Shown: positions 33,243-42,962 of the stretch, piece by piece | Position numbering within the stretch: the first letter of the stretch is position 1 | How the letters are laid out: each line of letters begins with the position of its first letter | Source: Devosia sp. Leaf420 | GTDB taxonomy: Bacteria; Pseudomonadota; Alphaproteobacteria; Rhizobiales; Devosiaceae | Length of the DNA stretch: 64,000 nucleotides | Assembly (NCBI RefSeq): GCF_001425445.1 | Contig: NZ_LMQU01000001.1 | Coordinates: 497,221 to 561,220, forward strand | Reading direction: 5' to 3' | Position numbers and translations under genes: made by a program | Notes under the pieces: generated by a model | Told to the model about the DNA's origin: nothing | Databases searched by the model: none | What the model saw: the letters and a program-made list of their open reading frames with translations, nothing else

Positions 33243-35327
33243 TTAGGCAGCACCGCGGCGCATGAAATCGCCGTCGAGCTTGTCATTGCCGTCATCAAGG
33301 TCGAGGTCAAAACCGCCCGACAGTGGCCTCGACTTGCCTGGTTTTGAAAAGTGCGGCGCAGAGGCCATGACGGCGGAGCGGAGATCTCGCTTTACCGGGG
33401 CTTCGGCCGCGACACGTAGCGCCGGGGCGGCGTCACCATCGACGCGGAAGTAGCTGATGGCCGCCTGGAGTTGCTCGGCCTGGCTCGCGAGCTCTTCGGC
33501 AGTTGAAGACATTTCCTCGGCTGCCGAGGTGTTCTGTTGGGTGACCTTGTCGAGCTGCTGAATGGCGGTGTTGATCTGGGATGCGCCGGCATTCTGCTCG
33601 CGGCTGCCAGCAGAGATTTCTTCCACCAGTTCGGCGGTGCGCTGGATATCGGGGACGAGCTTTTCGAGCATGTCGCCGGCGGAGCGGGCCGCCTTGACGG
33701 TGGTCGCCGACAGTGTCGAGATTTCGGCGGCGGCGGATTGCGAGCGTTCGGCGAGCTTGCGCACTTCGGAGGCGACCACAGCAAAGCCGCGACCATGTTC
33801 GCCGGCACGAGCGGCTTCGACGGCGGCGTTCAGCGCGAGAAGGTCGGTTTGCCGGGCGATTTCCTGCACGACCATGATCTTCTCCGCGATCGTCTGCATG
33901 GCGGAAACCGCGTTGTTGACCGCCTGACCCGACAGAAGGGCATCGGCGGCGGACTGGCGGGCGATGCGTTCGGTTTGCGTCGCGTTGTCGGCCGACTGCT
34001 TGATGGTCGCCGTCATTTCTTCCATCGATGCCGAGGCTTCCTCGGTCGACGAGGCCTGCTCGGTCGCGCCCTGGCTCAACTGCTCTGCGGTGGCCGACAT
34101 TTCCTGGCTGCCGGAGGCAACATTGCGGGTTGCGGCCGTCACTTCCGAGACGACGTCGCGTAGCTTGCCAGTCATGGCGTTGAGCACTTTTACGAGGTCG
34201 CTGACTTCATCATTGCCCTTAGTAACGGCAGACGCATTGAGATCGCCGCCTGCAACATCATTGGCAAGCTGGACCGCGGTGTTCAGGGATCGCGAGATCG
34301 ATGTGACGATGAGGGTCGCGGCAAGAGCGGCAATGATGGAGGAGCCAGCGAGGATGGCGAGTAGCAACATGCGGCTTTGTTCGTAGAGCGTCGTTGCCGC
34401 GGCATTTTCCTCGGCGAGGTTTTCGACGCTAGCGGCGACGATGGCGTCCACGAGCTTGGTTATCTCCGCACGCAGGGGAGCTGCCAGCTTTGATGCAACT
34501 TCGGTCGCTTGATAAGTGCCGCGCTGAAGCGAAATGTCATTGACGGTCTGCATGCTGGCGAAGAACGCTTGCATTTCCGAGGCGATGGCGTTGGCGTCCC
34601 TCGCTTCGGCAGAGGATAGCACACGAGTTAGCCGATCGGCTTCGGCGCTGGCCTTGGCAGTCGTTTCGGTAAAGTCGGCCTGATATTTGTCCTGCTCGGT
34701 CGGGTTCTCGTCGGACAGGAGCAGGTTGCGGTGTTGGCGATAGGCCTTGGATACCAAGGCCTCAAGCTGCGTGACGCCGATATAAGCGTCCGCAGCAGCG
34801 GGATCACCCGCTATCAGACGTCGGCGAGCCGTATCGGACAAGGCGCCCAGCTTTTCCTCGAGGTTCCGGTTGGCTTCGGTAATGACGCCGGTTGTCATCT
34901 CATAGGCCCGAGCATCGCTGTTCTTGCTGGCCTCGTCAGCAACGTCGGCAGTCGCAGAGCGGTACGATCCAAGAAGATTGGAGATCTGCTCGATGGTTTC
35001 GTTGTTGGCCGCAACGGAGAAACTGCCCTTGAGCTGATCGACCGTGACGCTTGCACCCGCCAGCATCTCGCTGACCGAACGCGCCATCGCAGCAATCTCG
35101 GCATCGTCGCTCGAGATAATCATCTGCCGCATGTTGGACGCCGCAGTCGCAAGATCAGCCTGGACCTTGCGCACGGAGAGCGAGCGCTCGACGGGGCCGG
35201 TGACGATGGTGTCGATCTTGTCGTTGAGGGTGCCAAGGTTTTGGATGGCGTAGAACATGCCGACGGCGGAAAGCACCATGACCGCGGTGAAAGTCGCGGC
35301 CAGCTTTGCCTTGATCGTCAATCTCAT
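33243..35327 (-). CDS. Methyl-accepting chemotaxis protein
   Basis: This 694-residue receptor has a first transmembrane helix (about 8-28), a long mostly helical periplasmic sensor with 4HB-MCP character (about 30-318), a second helix (about 320-342), a HAMP domain, and a cytoplasmic signalling coiled coil. The hairpin tip is [41 protein letters not shown] (about 490-530). No C-terminal NWETF-type tether is seen. ATG 35327 is preferred over an upstream start because [19 protein letters not shown] is the natural first helix. cheR follows 98 bases downstream; no cheA, cheW or cheB lies in the window. Confidence 0.94.
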   Translation of the reverse strand: MRLTIKAKLAATFTAVMVLSAVGMFYAIQNLGTLNDKIDTIVTGPVERSLSVRKVQADLATAASNMRQMIISSDDAEIAAMARSVSEMLAGASVTVDQLKGSFSVAANNETIEQISNLLGSYRSATADVADEASKNSDARAYEMTTGVITEANRNLEEKLGALSDTARRRLIAGDPAAADAYIGVTQLEALVSKAYRQHRNLLLSDENPTEQDKYQADFTETTAKASAEADRLTRVLSSAEARDANAIASEMQAFFASMQTVNDISLQRGTYQATEVASKLAAPLRAEITKLVDAIVAASVENLAEENAAATTLYEQSRMLLLAILAGSSIIAALAATLIVTSISRSLNTAVQLANDVAGGDLNASAVTKGNDEVSDLVKVLNAMTGKLRDVVSEVTAATRNVASGSQEMSATAEQLSQGATEQASSTEEASASMEEMTATIKQSADNATQTERIARQSAADALLSGQAVNNAVSAMQTIAEKIMVVQEIARQTDLLALNAAVEAARAGEHGRGFAVVASEVRKLAERSQSAAAEISTLSATTVKAARSAGDMLEKLVPDIQRTAELVEEISAGSREQNAGASQINTAIQQLDKVTQQNTSAAEEMSSTAEELASQAEQLQAAISYFRVDGDAAPALRVAAEAPVKRDLRSAVMASAPHFSKPGKSRPLSGGFDLDLDDGNDKLDGDFMRRGAA

Positions 35328-35916
35328 TGTGCAGGCTCTTTTTCTGATGCTGCTGCAGGCGGCTCCTGCCGCCGGCATTTAAAAAACATGCGTTTGCGGC
35401 GCGACCGGATTTGAACCGCAGATATCGGCGCGCTCAAAATCCCCAGTGACCTACGAGGGGACTGCAGGGTCACTGGGGCTCTTTTTGAGGCGATTCACGG
35501 CAGGCGCAGCAGGCAGAGGGGCGCTTCAAACCACCCTGCCCTTGCGCATTCCGCCCATGACAAATGCGAGAAAAGGGGAGGCAAGCAAACCAACCAGGTA
35601 ACTAGTTGCTAAGACCTATGTGATTGGGTGAATTGGCAGCACTACATCCTCGATTCCGCCGCCAAGCGGCCAGCACCGCCTTTGCCTCCAGGCCGATGGA
35701 TGCCGCGCTTACGGTCGCTGCAATCGTGCCGCTTTTTTAGGTCAGACAGTGCGCGCGGTGTTGACGAGCGATGATTTGAACCTGACGCATCAGCACAGAT
35801 GTTAAGAAACTCTGAAAGATCACGTGCTTGCGCCCCTGTTGGTCTTGGCACGGGGGCACAAAGCCGCTAATGGTCCCGCAACAGGCCAAGGCGGCAACTG
35901 GAGACAGGCAAAACAT
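35328..35916. other. Long intergenic region between mcp and cvpA
   Basis: These 589 bases separate divergent mcp (minus) and cvpA (plus). Small frames exist but none looks coding. Visible structure is a GGCGGC-TCCT-GCCGCC hairpin in the mcp leader (near 35352-35367) and the strong terminator-like hairpin at 35441-35486. From 35487 to 35916 I see no confident element beyond presumed cvpA promoter sequence. Confidence 0.5.
35441..35486 (+). terminator. Orphan terminator-like hairpin upstream of mcp
   Basis: An 11-base perfect stem CCCCAGTGACC (35441-35451) / GGTCACTGGGG (35468-35478) has a 16-base loop and is followed on the plus strand by CTCTTTTT. It has the form of an intrinsic terminator, yet no plus-strand gene ends before it, since mcp is divergent. 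It could end an unannotated small RNA starting inside the mcp leader, or block antisense transcription. Confidence 0.7.
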
Positions 35917-36549
35917 ATGCTGACAGCGTTCGACGTTGGTGTGGGTGTCTTGGTTTTGATCTCGGCGATCCTGGCGACCGCCCGAGGCCTGACGCGCGAA
36001 GTGCTTTCGCTGGCAACGTGGGCCGGCTCTGCCGCCATTGCCATCTATATGTATCTCTACCATCCCGATATCGCGCAGCAGTATATCGCTGAAGAGATCG
36101 TGGCCAATATTGCGACCGTCGTGGTGAGCTTCATCGTCTCGCTCATCGTGCTGCACCTACTCACCATGCGTATCGCCGATTTCGTGGTCGATAGCCGCAT
36201 TGGGCCGATCGACCGGACGCTGGGCTTCGTGTTCGGCGTGCTGCGCGGCATTCTCATCGCCATCGTCATCACGATTTTCGGTACGTGGCTCCTGGGCACC
36301 AACCTGCCGGAATGGGCGCGTAATTCGCAGTCGCTGCCGCAGCTCCAGAATATGGGCACTACGCTGATCTCGATGCTGCCTGAAGGGCTTGAGCAGCAGG
36401 TCAATGATGTCATCAAGGGTGGTGGCGCCGATCTGACCGCCGATCCCGAGGCCCAGACCACCCCGCAGGAAACTGTTCCTGTCGATCCGACCATTGACGG
36501 CACGGTCGACCCGACCGACGCTCCGGTTGCCGGCGAAACCCAGACTTGA
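35917..36549 (+). CDS. cvpA: CvpA family membrane protein
   Basis: This 210-residue protein has four predicted membrane helices (about 5-25, 30-50, 60-85, 100-125) and the CvpA motifs FDVGVGVLVLISAILATARGLTREVLSLATWAGS and RIGPIDRTLGFVFGVLRGILI. It ends in an acidic Pro/Thr-rich tail. CvpA proteins are tied to envelope stress tolerance and, in E. coli, to colicin V production; the mechanism is unclear. It lies just upstream of purF, the classic cvpA-purF order. The ATG at 35917 starts the first helix. Confidence 0.9.
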   Translation: MLTAFDVGVGVLVLISAILATARGLTREVLSLATWAGSAAIAIYMYLYHPDIAQQYIAEEIVANIATVVVSFIVSLIVLHLLTMRIADFVVDSRIGPIDRTLGFVFGVLRGILIAIVITIFGTWLLGTNLPEWARNSQSLPQLQNMGTTLISMLPEGLEQQVNDVIKGGGADLTADPEAQTTPQETVPVDPTIDGTVDPTDAPVAGETQT

Positions 36550-36697
36550 TCTGAAGCGGGCGTTCTCGTCCGCATCAGGCCCAACCCCCAAATCTGTCAT
36601 TGGTGGTAGGCAGGCAAATGCGCTATTGGCGTGAACCAGAAACCGTCACTGTCCGCAGGCCAGCGGAGGGTGAGCCTAAAGTTCATGGAGAAGTTCG

Positions 36698-38188
36698 GTG
36701 ACCCACCCGAGCGACGACGATTTCGATCTTGAAAGCGACACGCTGCATGAAGAGTGCGGCGTGTTTGGCATTTTGGGGCATAGCGATGCTTCGACGCTGA
36801 CGGCGCTGGGGCTGCACGCCCTGCAGCACCGCGGCCAGGAAGCGGCGGGGATCGTCAGCTTCGACGGGCGCCAGTTCTACCAGGAAAAGCGCATGGGTCT
36901 GGTGGGCGACCACTACACCGACCCGGCCGTGCTCGCCAAACTGCCTGGCACGATGTCCATCGGCCATACGCGCTATTCGACGACCGGCGAAGTGGCGCTG
37001 CGCAATGTACAGCCGCTGTTTGCCGAACTTGAAGTCGGCGGCATTGCGATTGCGCATAACGGCAATTTCACCAATGGCCTGACGCTGCGCAAGCAGATCA
37101 TAGCAACCGGTGCCATCTGCCAATCGACCTCGGACACCGAGGTCGTGCTGCACTTGATCGCCCGCTCGCGCCACTCCTCGACCACCGACCGCTTCATCGA
37201 CGCCATCCGGCAGATGGAAGGCGGCTATGCCATGGTGGCGTTGACGCGCACCAAGTTGATCGCGGCGCGCGACCCGGTGGGTATCCGCCCGCTGGTTATG
37301 GGCGAACTCGACGGCAAGCCGATCTTCTGCTCGGAAACCTGCGCCCTCGATATCATCGGCGCAAAATATATCCGCGACGTCGAAAATGGCGAAGTCATCA
37401 TCTGCGAGATCCAGCCGGACGGTTCGATCAGCATCGAAGAGCGCAAGCCGGCGCGCAATACGCCCGAGCGTCCCTGCCTCTTTGAATATGTGTACTTTGC
37501 CCGTCCTGACTCGGTCGTCTCGGGCCGCAGCGTCTATACAGCGCGGAAGCGCGCGGGCATGAATCTTGCCAAGGAAGCGCCTGTCGAGGCCGACGTGGTC
37601 GTGCCGGTGCCAGATGGCGGCACGCCGGCGGCTATTGGCTTTGCCCAGCAGAGCGGCATTCCGTTCGAGCTCGGGATTATCCGCAACCACTATGTGGGCC
37701 GCACCTTCATCGAGCCGACGCAGCAAATTCGCGCCTTCGGCGTGCGCCTGAAGCACTCGGCCAATCGTGCCGAGATTGCTGGCAAACGTGTCGTGCTGAT
37801 CGACGATTCTATCGTGCGTGGCACGACCTCGATCAAGATCGTGCAGATGATCCGCGATGCCGGCGCGACTGAAGTGCATATCCGCGTCGCGAGCCCGATG
37901 ATCTTCCACTCGGACTATTACGGGATCGATACGCCGGACCCGGAAAAGCTGCTGGCCAACCAGTATCATGACATCGACGCCATGTGCCGGTATATCGGCG
38001 CGGATTCGCTGGCCTTTCTGACCATTGACGGCCTCTATGAAGCCGTGGGCGGGGAAAAGCGCAATGCGCAGGCGCCGCAATTTACCGATCATTATTTCAC
38101 GGGTGATTACCCCACTATCCTGACCGATCTGCACGGTCATTCGTCGAACAATCCCAAGCAGGTCTCACTGCTCAAGGAAGCGGGTTAA
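36698..38188 (+). CDS. purF: Amidophosphoribosyltransferase
   Basis: This 496-residue enzyme makes phosphoribosylamine from PRPP and glutamine, the first step of purine synthesis. The glutaminase nucleophile is Cys20 in EECGVFGIL, so a 19-residue propeptide is removed. GHTRYSTTGE and HNGNFTNG are glutaminase motifs, and VVLIDDSIVRGTTS (365-378) is the PRPP loop. The start is GTG at 36698, with GGAGA upstream. Its stop overlaps the start of the next gene (TAATG). Confidence 0.97.
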   Translation: MTHPSDDDFDLESDTLHEECGVFGILGHSDASTLTALGLHALQHRGQEAAGIVSFDGRQFYQEKRMGLVGDHYTDPAVLAKLPGTMSIGHTRYSTTGEVALRNVQPLFAELEVGGIAIAHNGNFTNGLTLRKQIIATGAICQSTSDTEVVLHLIARSRHSSTTDRFIDAIRQMEGGYAMVALTRTKLIAARDPVGIRPLVMGELDGKPIFCSETCALDIIGAKYIRDVENGEVIICEIQPDGSISIEERKPARNTPERPCLFEYVYFARPDSVVSGRSVYTARKRAGMNLAKEAPVEADVVVPVPDGGTPAAIGFAQQSGIPFELGIIRNHYVGRTFIEPTQQIRAFGVRLKHSANRAEIAGKRVVLIDDSIVRGTTSIKIVQMIRDAGATEVHIRVASPMIFHSDYYGIDTPDPEKLLANQYHDIDAMCRYIGADSLAFLTIDGLYEAVGGEKRNAQAPQFTDHYFTGDYPTILTDLHGHSSNNPKQVSLLKEAG

Positions 38189-38922
38189 TGACTGAAAATA
38201 CCGAACTGACCGGCAAGGTCGTGCTGGTCACCGGCGCTTCGCGTGGCATCGGCTACTCGGCAGCGCTCGAAGCGGCCAAGCGCGGCGCGCATGTAATCGC
38301 TGTTGCCCGCACCGTGGGTGGGCTCGAAGAACTCGACGATGCCATCCAGGAAGTCGGCGGCTCCTCGACTTTGGTGCCATTCGACCTGCGGGATGGTGAC
38401 GCGATCGACCGCCTCGGCGCGGCAATATTCGAACGCTGGGGGCATCTCGATGGGCTCATTGCCAATGCTGGCATGCTTGGAACACTGAGCCCGGTTGCGC
38501 ATCTGAAGCCTGATGAATTCGAAAAGGTGATGGCGCTGAACGTCACCTCGAACTTCCGCCTATTGCGCTCGCTCGATCTGCTGTTGCGCCAGGCGACGGC
38601 TGGGCGTGCGGTATTCGTCTCGTCGAGCTCGGCGCGGTCTGCCCGCCCCTTCTGGGGCCTTTATGCCGCGAGCAAGGCGGCACTCGACGCCATGGTCAAA
38701 TCCTATGCCGGCGAGTTGAGCAATACCGAGGTCAAGACCAATATCTTCTATCCCGGCGCGGTGCGCACGGCGATGCGGGCCAAGGCGATGCCGGGAGAAG
38801 ATCCCGAAACGCTGCCGCAGCCCGCGGACATCGCGCCAAAGCTGATCGACCTCTTGAGCGATCGCGTCACGGAGAATGGACGCGTGTTCAATGTCGCGAC
38901 GGACATGTTCGAGGACATTTGA
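38188..38922 (+). CDS. SDR family oxidoreductase
   Basis: This 244-residue classical short-chain dehydrogenase has the cofactor loop TGASRGIG (about 14-21), NAGMLG, the catalytic Ser in VFVSSSSARSA, and YAASKAALDAMVKSYAGEL with Tyr/Lys. It resembles the YciK-like SDRs often found after purF in this group. The substrate is unknown. It overlaps purF by one base and ends at a strong terminator, so it is the last gene of the cvpA-purF transcript. Confidence 0.92.
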   Translation: MTENTELTGKVVLVTGASRGIGYSAALEAAKRGAHVIAVARTVGGLEELDDAIQEVGGSSTLVPFDLRDGDAIDRLGAAIFERWGHLDGLIANAGMLGTLSPVAHLKPDEFEKVMALNVTSNFRLLRSLDLLLRQATAGRAVFVSSSSARSARPFWGLYAASKAALDAMVKSYAGELSNTEVKTNIFYPGAVRTAMRAKAMPGEDPETLPQPADIAPKLIDLLSDRVTENGRVFNVATDMFEDI

Positions 38923-38944
38923 GGCCGATAGGCCAGCGAAACAA

Positions 38945-38977
38945 AAAGGCCCCGGATCGCTCCGGGGCCTTTGTTTT
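38945..38977. terminator. Bidirectional terminator between SDR and CorC-like genes
   Basis: AAAGGCCCCGGA (38945-38956) and TCCGGGGCCTTT (38961-38972) form a 12-base perfect stem around TCGC, with A-runs and a TTTGTTTT tail. It lies between two convergent genes and touches the stop codon of the minus-strand one. Confidence 0.9.
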
Positions 38978-40298
38978 AAGCGGCTTCGACATCTGCCAAT
39001 TTTGAAATCAGCACCTTATCGATACGGCGGCCATCGAGGTCGATGACCTCGAAATGCCAGCCATCGCGATCGAATGTCTCGCCCGTTGCGGGAAGATGGT
39101 TGAGGCAGGCAAGGATATAGCCGGCCACGGTTTCGTAGCGCGCATCCTTTGGTACAGTGATCTTGAACCGCTCCGAGAAGTCGTCAACCGGCATCCAGCC
39201 AGCGACCAACCACGAGCCATCCTGACGCTGCAAAATGGCGGGATCGTCACCCGGCTCTTCATTGTAAACACCGGTGATCACTTCGAGAACATCGCCAAAA
39301 GTGACGATGCCTTCGAAGTGGCCGTATTCATCGACAACCAGAACCATTTTCACCGGCGCCTGGCGGATCGCCTCGACCACGTCGAGAGCGTCGGCGTGCT
39401 CCATGATAACTGGCAGCGATTTAACGAGCTTGCGCAGGTCCGGCTGCTGACCAGTAGCGAGAGCGGGAAGCAGATCTGCAAGCGCGAGAACGCCGAGGAT
39501 GGAATCGGCATTGCCTTCCTGCACAAGGACCTGGGAATGCGAGGTGTTGAGGATGATCTTGAGGTTTTCCTCAAAACTGTCCTCGACATCGATCGAAACG
39601 ACGTCCAGACGCGGGGTCATCAGGCCGCGTGCCGAGCGATCGGCAAGCCGCATGACGCCCGAGAGCATCGAGTGCTCTTCGGTTTCGAAGACGCCCGCGC
39701 TAGTGGCTTCAGCGAGGATCGTTCGGACTTCTTCCTCGGTGACCTGCTCTTCGTTTTGGCCACTCTGGCCGAGAAGACGCAGAACCAGCTTGCCCGAGAC
39801 ATCGAGCAGCCAAACAATGGGCGAACCGACGAGAGCGACGATCGCCATCGGCTGGGCCACGTATGAAGCCACATTTTCCGAGTTACGCAGCGCGATCTGC
39901 TTGGGCACCAATTCGCCGAGAATCAGCGAACCATAGGTGATCAGGACAACGACGAGACCGACGCCGCCCACATCGGCGATATTGGCCGGCAAGCCGATCT
40001 CGGCCAGCCAGACGCTGAGGCGCGAGCCCAGCGTGGCGCCCGAAAAGGCGCCCGACAAAATACCAACGAGGGTAATGCCGATCTGCACTGATGAAAGGAA
40101 TTTGCCCGGATCTTCGGCAAGCCTGATAGCGGTGGCTGCACCTTTGTTTCCTTGATCGGCAAGGACTTTTAGACGCGCGGGACGGGAAGAGACGACGGCC
40201 AATTCTGACATGGCCAAGGCGCCGTTCACGAGGATCAGAACGACGACGATGAGGATTTCTGTAAGCAACAAAGTGCAATGTTGACACGCCGCGACCAA
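38976..40298 (-). CDS. CorC/HlyC-type protein (CNNM, CBS pair, transporter-associated domain)
   Basis: This 440-residue inner-membrane protein has a DUF21/CNNM membrane domain (about 10-185; ALAMSELAVVSSRPARLKVLADQGNKGA, FLSSVQIGITLVGILSGAFSG), two CBS domains (about 205-335, with LMTPRLDVVSID and VDEYGHFEGIVTFGDVLEVI), and a C-terminal CorC_HlyC domain (about 350-430). Family members are linked to magnesium or cobalt efflux and are often called hemolysins without evidence. The open frame begins with a TTG without a clear Shine-Dalgarno, so the exact start is uncertain. Confidence 0.9.
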   Translation of the reverse strand: MVAACQHCTLLLTEILIVVVLILVNGALAMSELAVVSSRPARLKVLADQGNKGAATAIRLAEDPGKFLSSVQIGITLVGILSGAFSGATLGSRLSVWLAEIGLPANIADVGGVGLVVVLITYGSLILGELVPKQIALRNSENVASYVAQPMAIVALVGSPIVWLLDVSGKLVLRLLGQSGQNEEQVTEEEVRTILAEATSAGVFETEEHSMLSGVMRLADRSARGLMTPRLDVVSIDVEDSFEENLKIILNTSHSQVLVQEGNADSILGVLALADLLPALATGQQPDLRKLVKSLPVIMEHADALDVVEAIRQAPVKMVLVVDEYGHFEGIVTFGDVLEVITGVYNEEPGDDPAILQRQDGSWLVAGWMPVDDFSERFKITVPKDARYETVAGYILACLNHLPATGETFDRDGWHFEVIDLDGRRIDKVLISKLADVEAA

Positions 40299-40441
40299 TG
40301 GCGGGGTGCTACGACCCGCCCACTATAGGGCAAGCCCGGCCAATGTGAATAGGCCAATGGACGCATTTGCTGGGGAGGAATGTCTCCCCAGCATGCGCGG
40401 GAGTGAGCCACGCAGAGTAAGAGGCCCGGTAAACCGGCGCC

Positions 40442-41887
40442 TCAGTCCTTATTGGCGTATGGATTCTTGCCGCCGCGGAGCCAGAGGCGGATCGGGGTTC
40501 CGGGCATATCAAAGGACTGGCGCAGGCCGTTGATCAGGTAACGCTGGTAGGACATCGGCACGACATCGGGGCGCGACGCGAAGACGATGAAGCTCGGCGG
40601 CCTAGTTTTCGCTTGCGTCATATAGCGCATCTTGAGCCGGCGACCCGAGACGGCCGGAGGTGGATGGCTCTCGGTCATGGCGATGAGCCAACGATTGAGC
40701 TTGGCGGTCGAAACGTGCGCATTCCAGGTGCGCTCGACATCGAAGACCGCCTGCATCAGCTTATCGATGTTGCGCCCGGTGAGGCCCGACAGCGTCACGA
40801 GCGGAATGCCGCGGAGCTGCGGCAGGAGGCGTTCGCATTCCGCACGGAGTTCGGCGAGCTTGGCGTTCTTGTCTTCGATCAGGTCCCATTTGTTGAGCGC
40901 AATGACCATGGAACGGCCTTCGCGCTCGACGAGATCGGCAAGCGCCAGATCCTGCTTTTCGAACGGAATGGTCGCATCGAGCAACAGGACTACGACTTCG
41001 GCATATTGGATGGAGCGAAGGCTATCGCCCACCGCCAGCTTTTCGAGCTTCTCGGTGACACGGGCGCGACGTCGAATACCAGCGGTATCAACAAGGTTGA
41101 TGACGCGGCCTTCCCACTCCCAGGGCACGAGAATGGAATCGCGCGTGATGCCAGCCTCGGGACCAACGAGGACGCGATCTTCCCCAACCATCCGGTTGAC
41201 GAGGGTCGACTTCCCCGCGTTCGGCCGGCCGACAATGGCGACGTTGAGATAGCGGCGCGGATTCCAGCGGAGGGTTGCTTCTTCCCCTTCGCCTTCCAGC
41301 ATATCGGGCGTGATGTCGACATCGACTTCGGGCAGTTCGTCGAGATCGCCGTCGAACTCGCTCGCAGCTTCCGCGGCCTTCTTCTCTGCAGCGGTGTCGA
41401 TAGCGGCCGAAACGATGGAATAGAGTTCGGACAGCCCCAGGCCATGCTCGGCCGAAAGGGCGATCGGTTCGCCGAAGCCGAGCTTGAAGGCCTCGACCAA
41501 GCCATGTTCGGCAGATTTGCTTTCGGCCTTATTACCGACGAGGTGCACGTCCTTGCCGGCCTTGCGCAGAACCTGGGCAAAGCGCTCGTCGAGCGGCACG
41601 ACGCCAGCACGCGCGTCGATCATGAACAGGATGACGTCGGCGTCGCGGATGGCGAGCTCGGTCTGCTGGCGCATGCGGTCTTCGAGCGAGCCGTCCTTGA
41701 CGTCCTCATAGCCTGCCGTATCGAGGACCTTGAATGTCAGGTCGGCGATATGGCCCTCGGCTTCGCGACGGTCGCGGGTCACGCCGGGCGTGTCATCGAC
41801 CAGCGCGATCTTGCGGCCGACTAGGCGATTGAACAGGGTCGACTTGCCGACATTGGGGCGGCCGACAATGGCTACGGTGACCGTCAT
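40442..41887 (-). CDS. der: Ribosome-assembly GTPase Der (EngA)
   Basis: This 481-residue double GTPase works in 50S assembly. G domain 1 has GRPNVGKST (9-17), DTPG and NKAE. G domain 2 has GRPNAGKST (near 217), DTAG and NKWD. A KH-like domain closes the protein (MRYMTQAKTRPPSFIVFASRPDVVPMSYQRYLINGLRQSFDMPGTPIRLWLRGGKNPY). The acidic linker between the G domains is longer than in E. coli. It lies directly downstream of the YfgM-like gene. Confidence 0.97.
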   Translation of the reverse strand: MTVTVAIVGRPNVGKSTLFNRLVGRKIALVDDTPGVTRDRREAEGHIADLTFKVLDTAGYEDVKDGSLEDRMRQQTELAIRDADVILFMIDARAGVVPLDERFAQVLRKAGKDVHLVGNKAESKSAEHGLVEAFKLGFGEPIALSAEHGLGLSELYSIVSAAIDTAAEKKAAEAASEFDGDLDELPEVDVDITPDMLEGEGEEATLRWNPRRYLNVAIVGRPNAGKSTLVNRMVGEDRVLVGPEAGITRDSILVPWEWEGRVINLVDTAGIRRRARVTEKLEKLAVGDSLRSIQYAEVVVLLLDATIPFEKQDLALADLVEREGRSMVIALNKWDLIEDKNAKLAELRAECERLLPQLRGIPLVTLSGLTGRNIDKLMQAVFDVERTWNAHVSTAKLNRWLIAMTESHPPPAVSGRRLKMRYMTQAKTRPPSFIVFASRPDVVPMSYQRYLINGLRQSFDMPGTPIRLWLRGGKNPYANKD

Positions 41888-41910
41888 GGCCGCTCCTCGA
41901 TTGGTTTAGT

Positions 41911-42801
41911 TTACTGCGTTGCCGGCGGCGTTGTCGTACCGGCAGCAGGCGCTGCAGGCTCAGCGGCCGGCGTTTCGGCAGCGGGTGTGGTCGTCGTCGC
42001 TGGCGCGTCAGGGGTCGTGGTTTCCGCAGGCGTGGTTGCTTCGGCTGGAGCAGCATCGGAAGCTGGTGCAGTGACTTCGTCGCCCTGGATGATCGAATCG
42101 ACCGCATCGGCTGCGGTGCTCGCGTCGGCAGGCGCCTCTGGTGCAATCGCGCCATTGGAGGTCATGGCTGCGAGATAGTAGGCAACGCGGTTGCGGATGC
42201 CGTCCTGGGCCAACGGGTCATTCAGCACGGCTTCAAAGCTGGCCTTGGCTGCTTCATTGTCGCCGGCCTTGAACTGGGCGAGCCCGATCAGCTCGCGCGC
42301 AACGCGGCGCATCGGATTGTCGTCAGTCGCGATGGAGCCGACGCGGGTTTCAACATCGGCGAGTGTGCCAGTGTCGACGAGGATGCTGGCTGCTTGCAGC
42401 AATGCCAGTTCGCGCAGGCGCACATTGGACTGATCATTGGCGAGCGTATCGTAAGCGGCCACCGCGCCAGCGCTATCGCCGCTCTTGGCGAGAAGCGAGG
42501 CTTTGGCAAATTCGGCAAGCACCGGATAGCCACCGCTGCCATTGGCAGCGAGCGTATCGAGCTCGGCCTGGGCCGCAGGCAGGTCATCCTTGTTGGCGCT
42601 GTCGAGCGCGGCGTAAAGCTCCTGGGACGACTGGGCGGACTTGCTGTTGCTGTACCAGGCCCAACCTTCGTTGACCGCCACGATGGCCACAATGGCCACG
42701 GCCGCGCCGATGACGAAAGGCGCAATGCGACGCCAAAGCGCGCGCATGCGATCGGAGCGGAGCTCCTCGTCAACTTCACGGAAAATATTGTCCTCGGCCA
42801 T
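41911..42801 (-). CDS. YfgM-like tetratricopeptide membrane protein
   Basis: This 296-residue protein has a cytoplasmic start (MAEDNIFREVDEELRSDRMRALWRRI), one membrane helix (about 27-46) and a periplasmic TPR-like region (about 55-205: YPVLAEFAKASLLAKSGDSAGAVAAYDTLA, LIGLAQFKAGDNEAAKASFEAVL). From about residue 210 it is a low-complexity Ala/Pro/Thr-rich tail of about 85 residues. The first part matches the YfgM/TPR_21 family, which in E. coli helps hand secreted proteins from SecYEG to periplasmic chaperones. der follows 23 bases downstream, as yfgM-bamB-der does elsewhere; bamB is missing here. Confidence 0.88.
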   Translation of the reverse strand: MAEDNIFREVDEELRSDRMRALWRRIAPFVIGAAVAIVAIVAVNEGWAWYSNSKSAQSSQELYAALDSANKDDLPAAQAELDTLAANGSGGYPVLAEFAKASLLAKSGDSAGAVAAYDTLANDQSNVRLRELALLQAASILVDTGTLADVETRVGSIATDDNPMRRVARELIGLAQFKAGDNEAAKASFEAVLNDPLAQDGIRNRVAYYLAAMTSNGAIAPEAPADASTAADAVDSIIQGDEVTAPASDAAPAEATTPAETTTPDAPATTTTPAAETPAAEPAAPAAGTTTPPATQ

Positions 42802-42962
42802 GGCGGTCTCTGGGTCTCACGCAATTTCGCGCGTGTTTAGCACGCTACCCCCGGATTGCAAATTGGATGGGCGTTTGACAGGCGGAAATCGGCGGATGAA
42901 GGCCACTTCTCATGTGCAATTAGGAGGATATAGGGTGCGGCGGGTCGGAGGGGACGGCGTTC

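Noticed and set aside
35400..35425. tRNA T-arm-like string GGATTTGAACC (minus strand GGTTCAAATCC)
   Set aside because: The flanking five bases do not pair as a T-stem and no D-arm, anticodon arm or acceptor stem is present. It is not a tRNA, and a remnant cannot be shown.
36683..38140. 485-codon minus-strand open frame across purF
   Set aside because: It is the shadow of purF, with shadow-type Asp/Arg/His composition and no motif.
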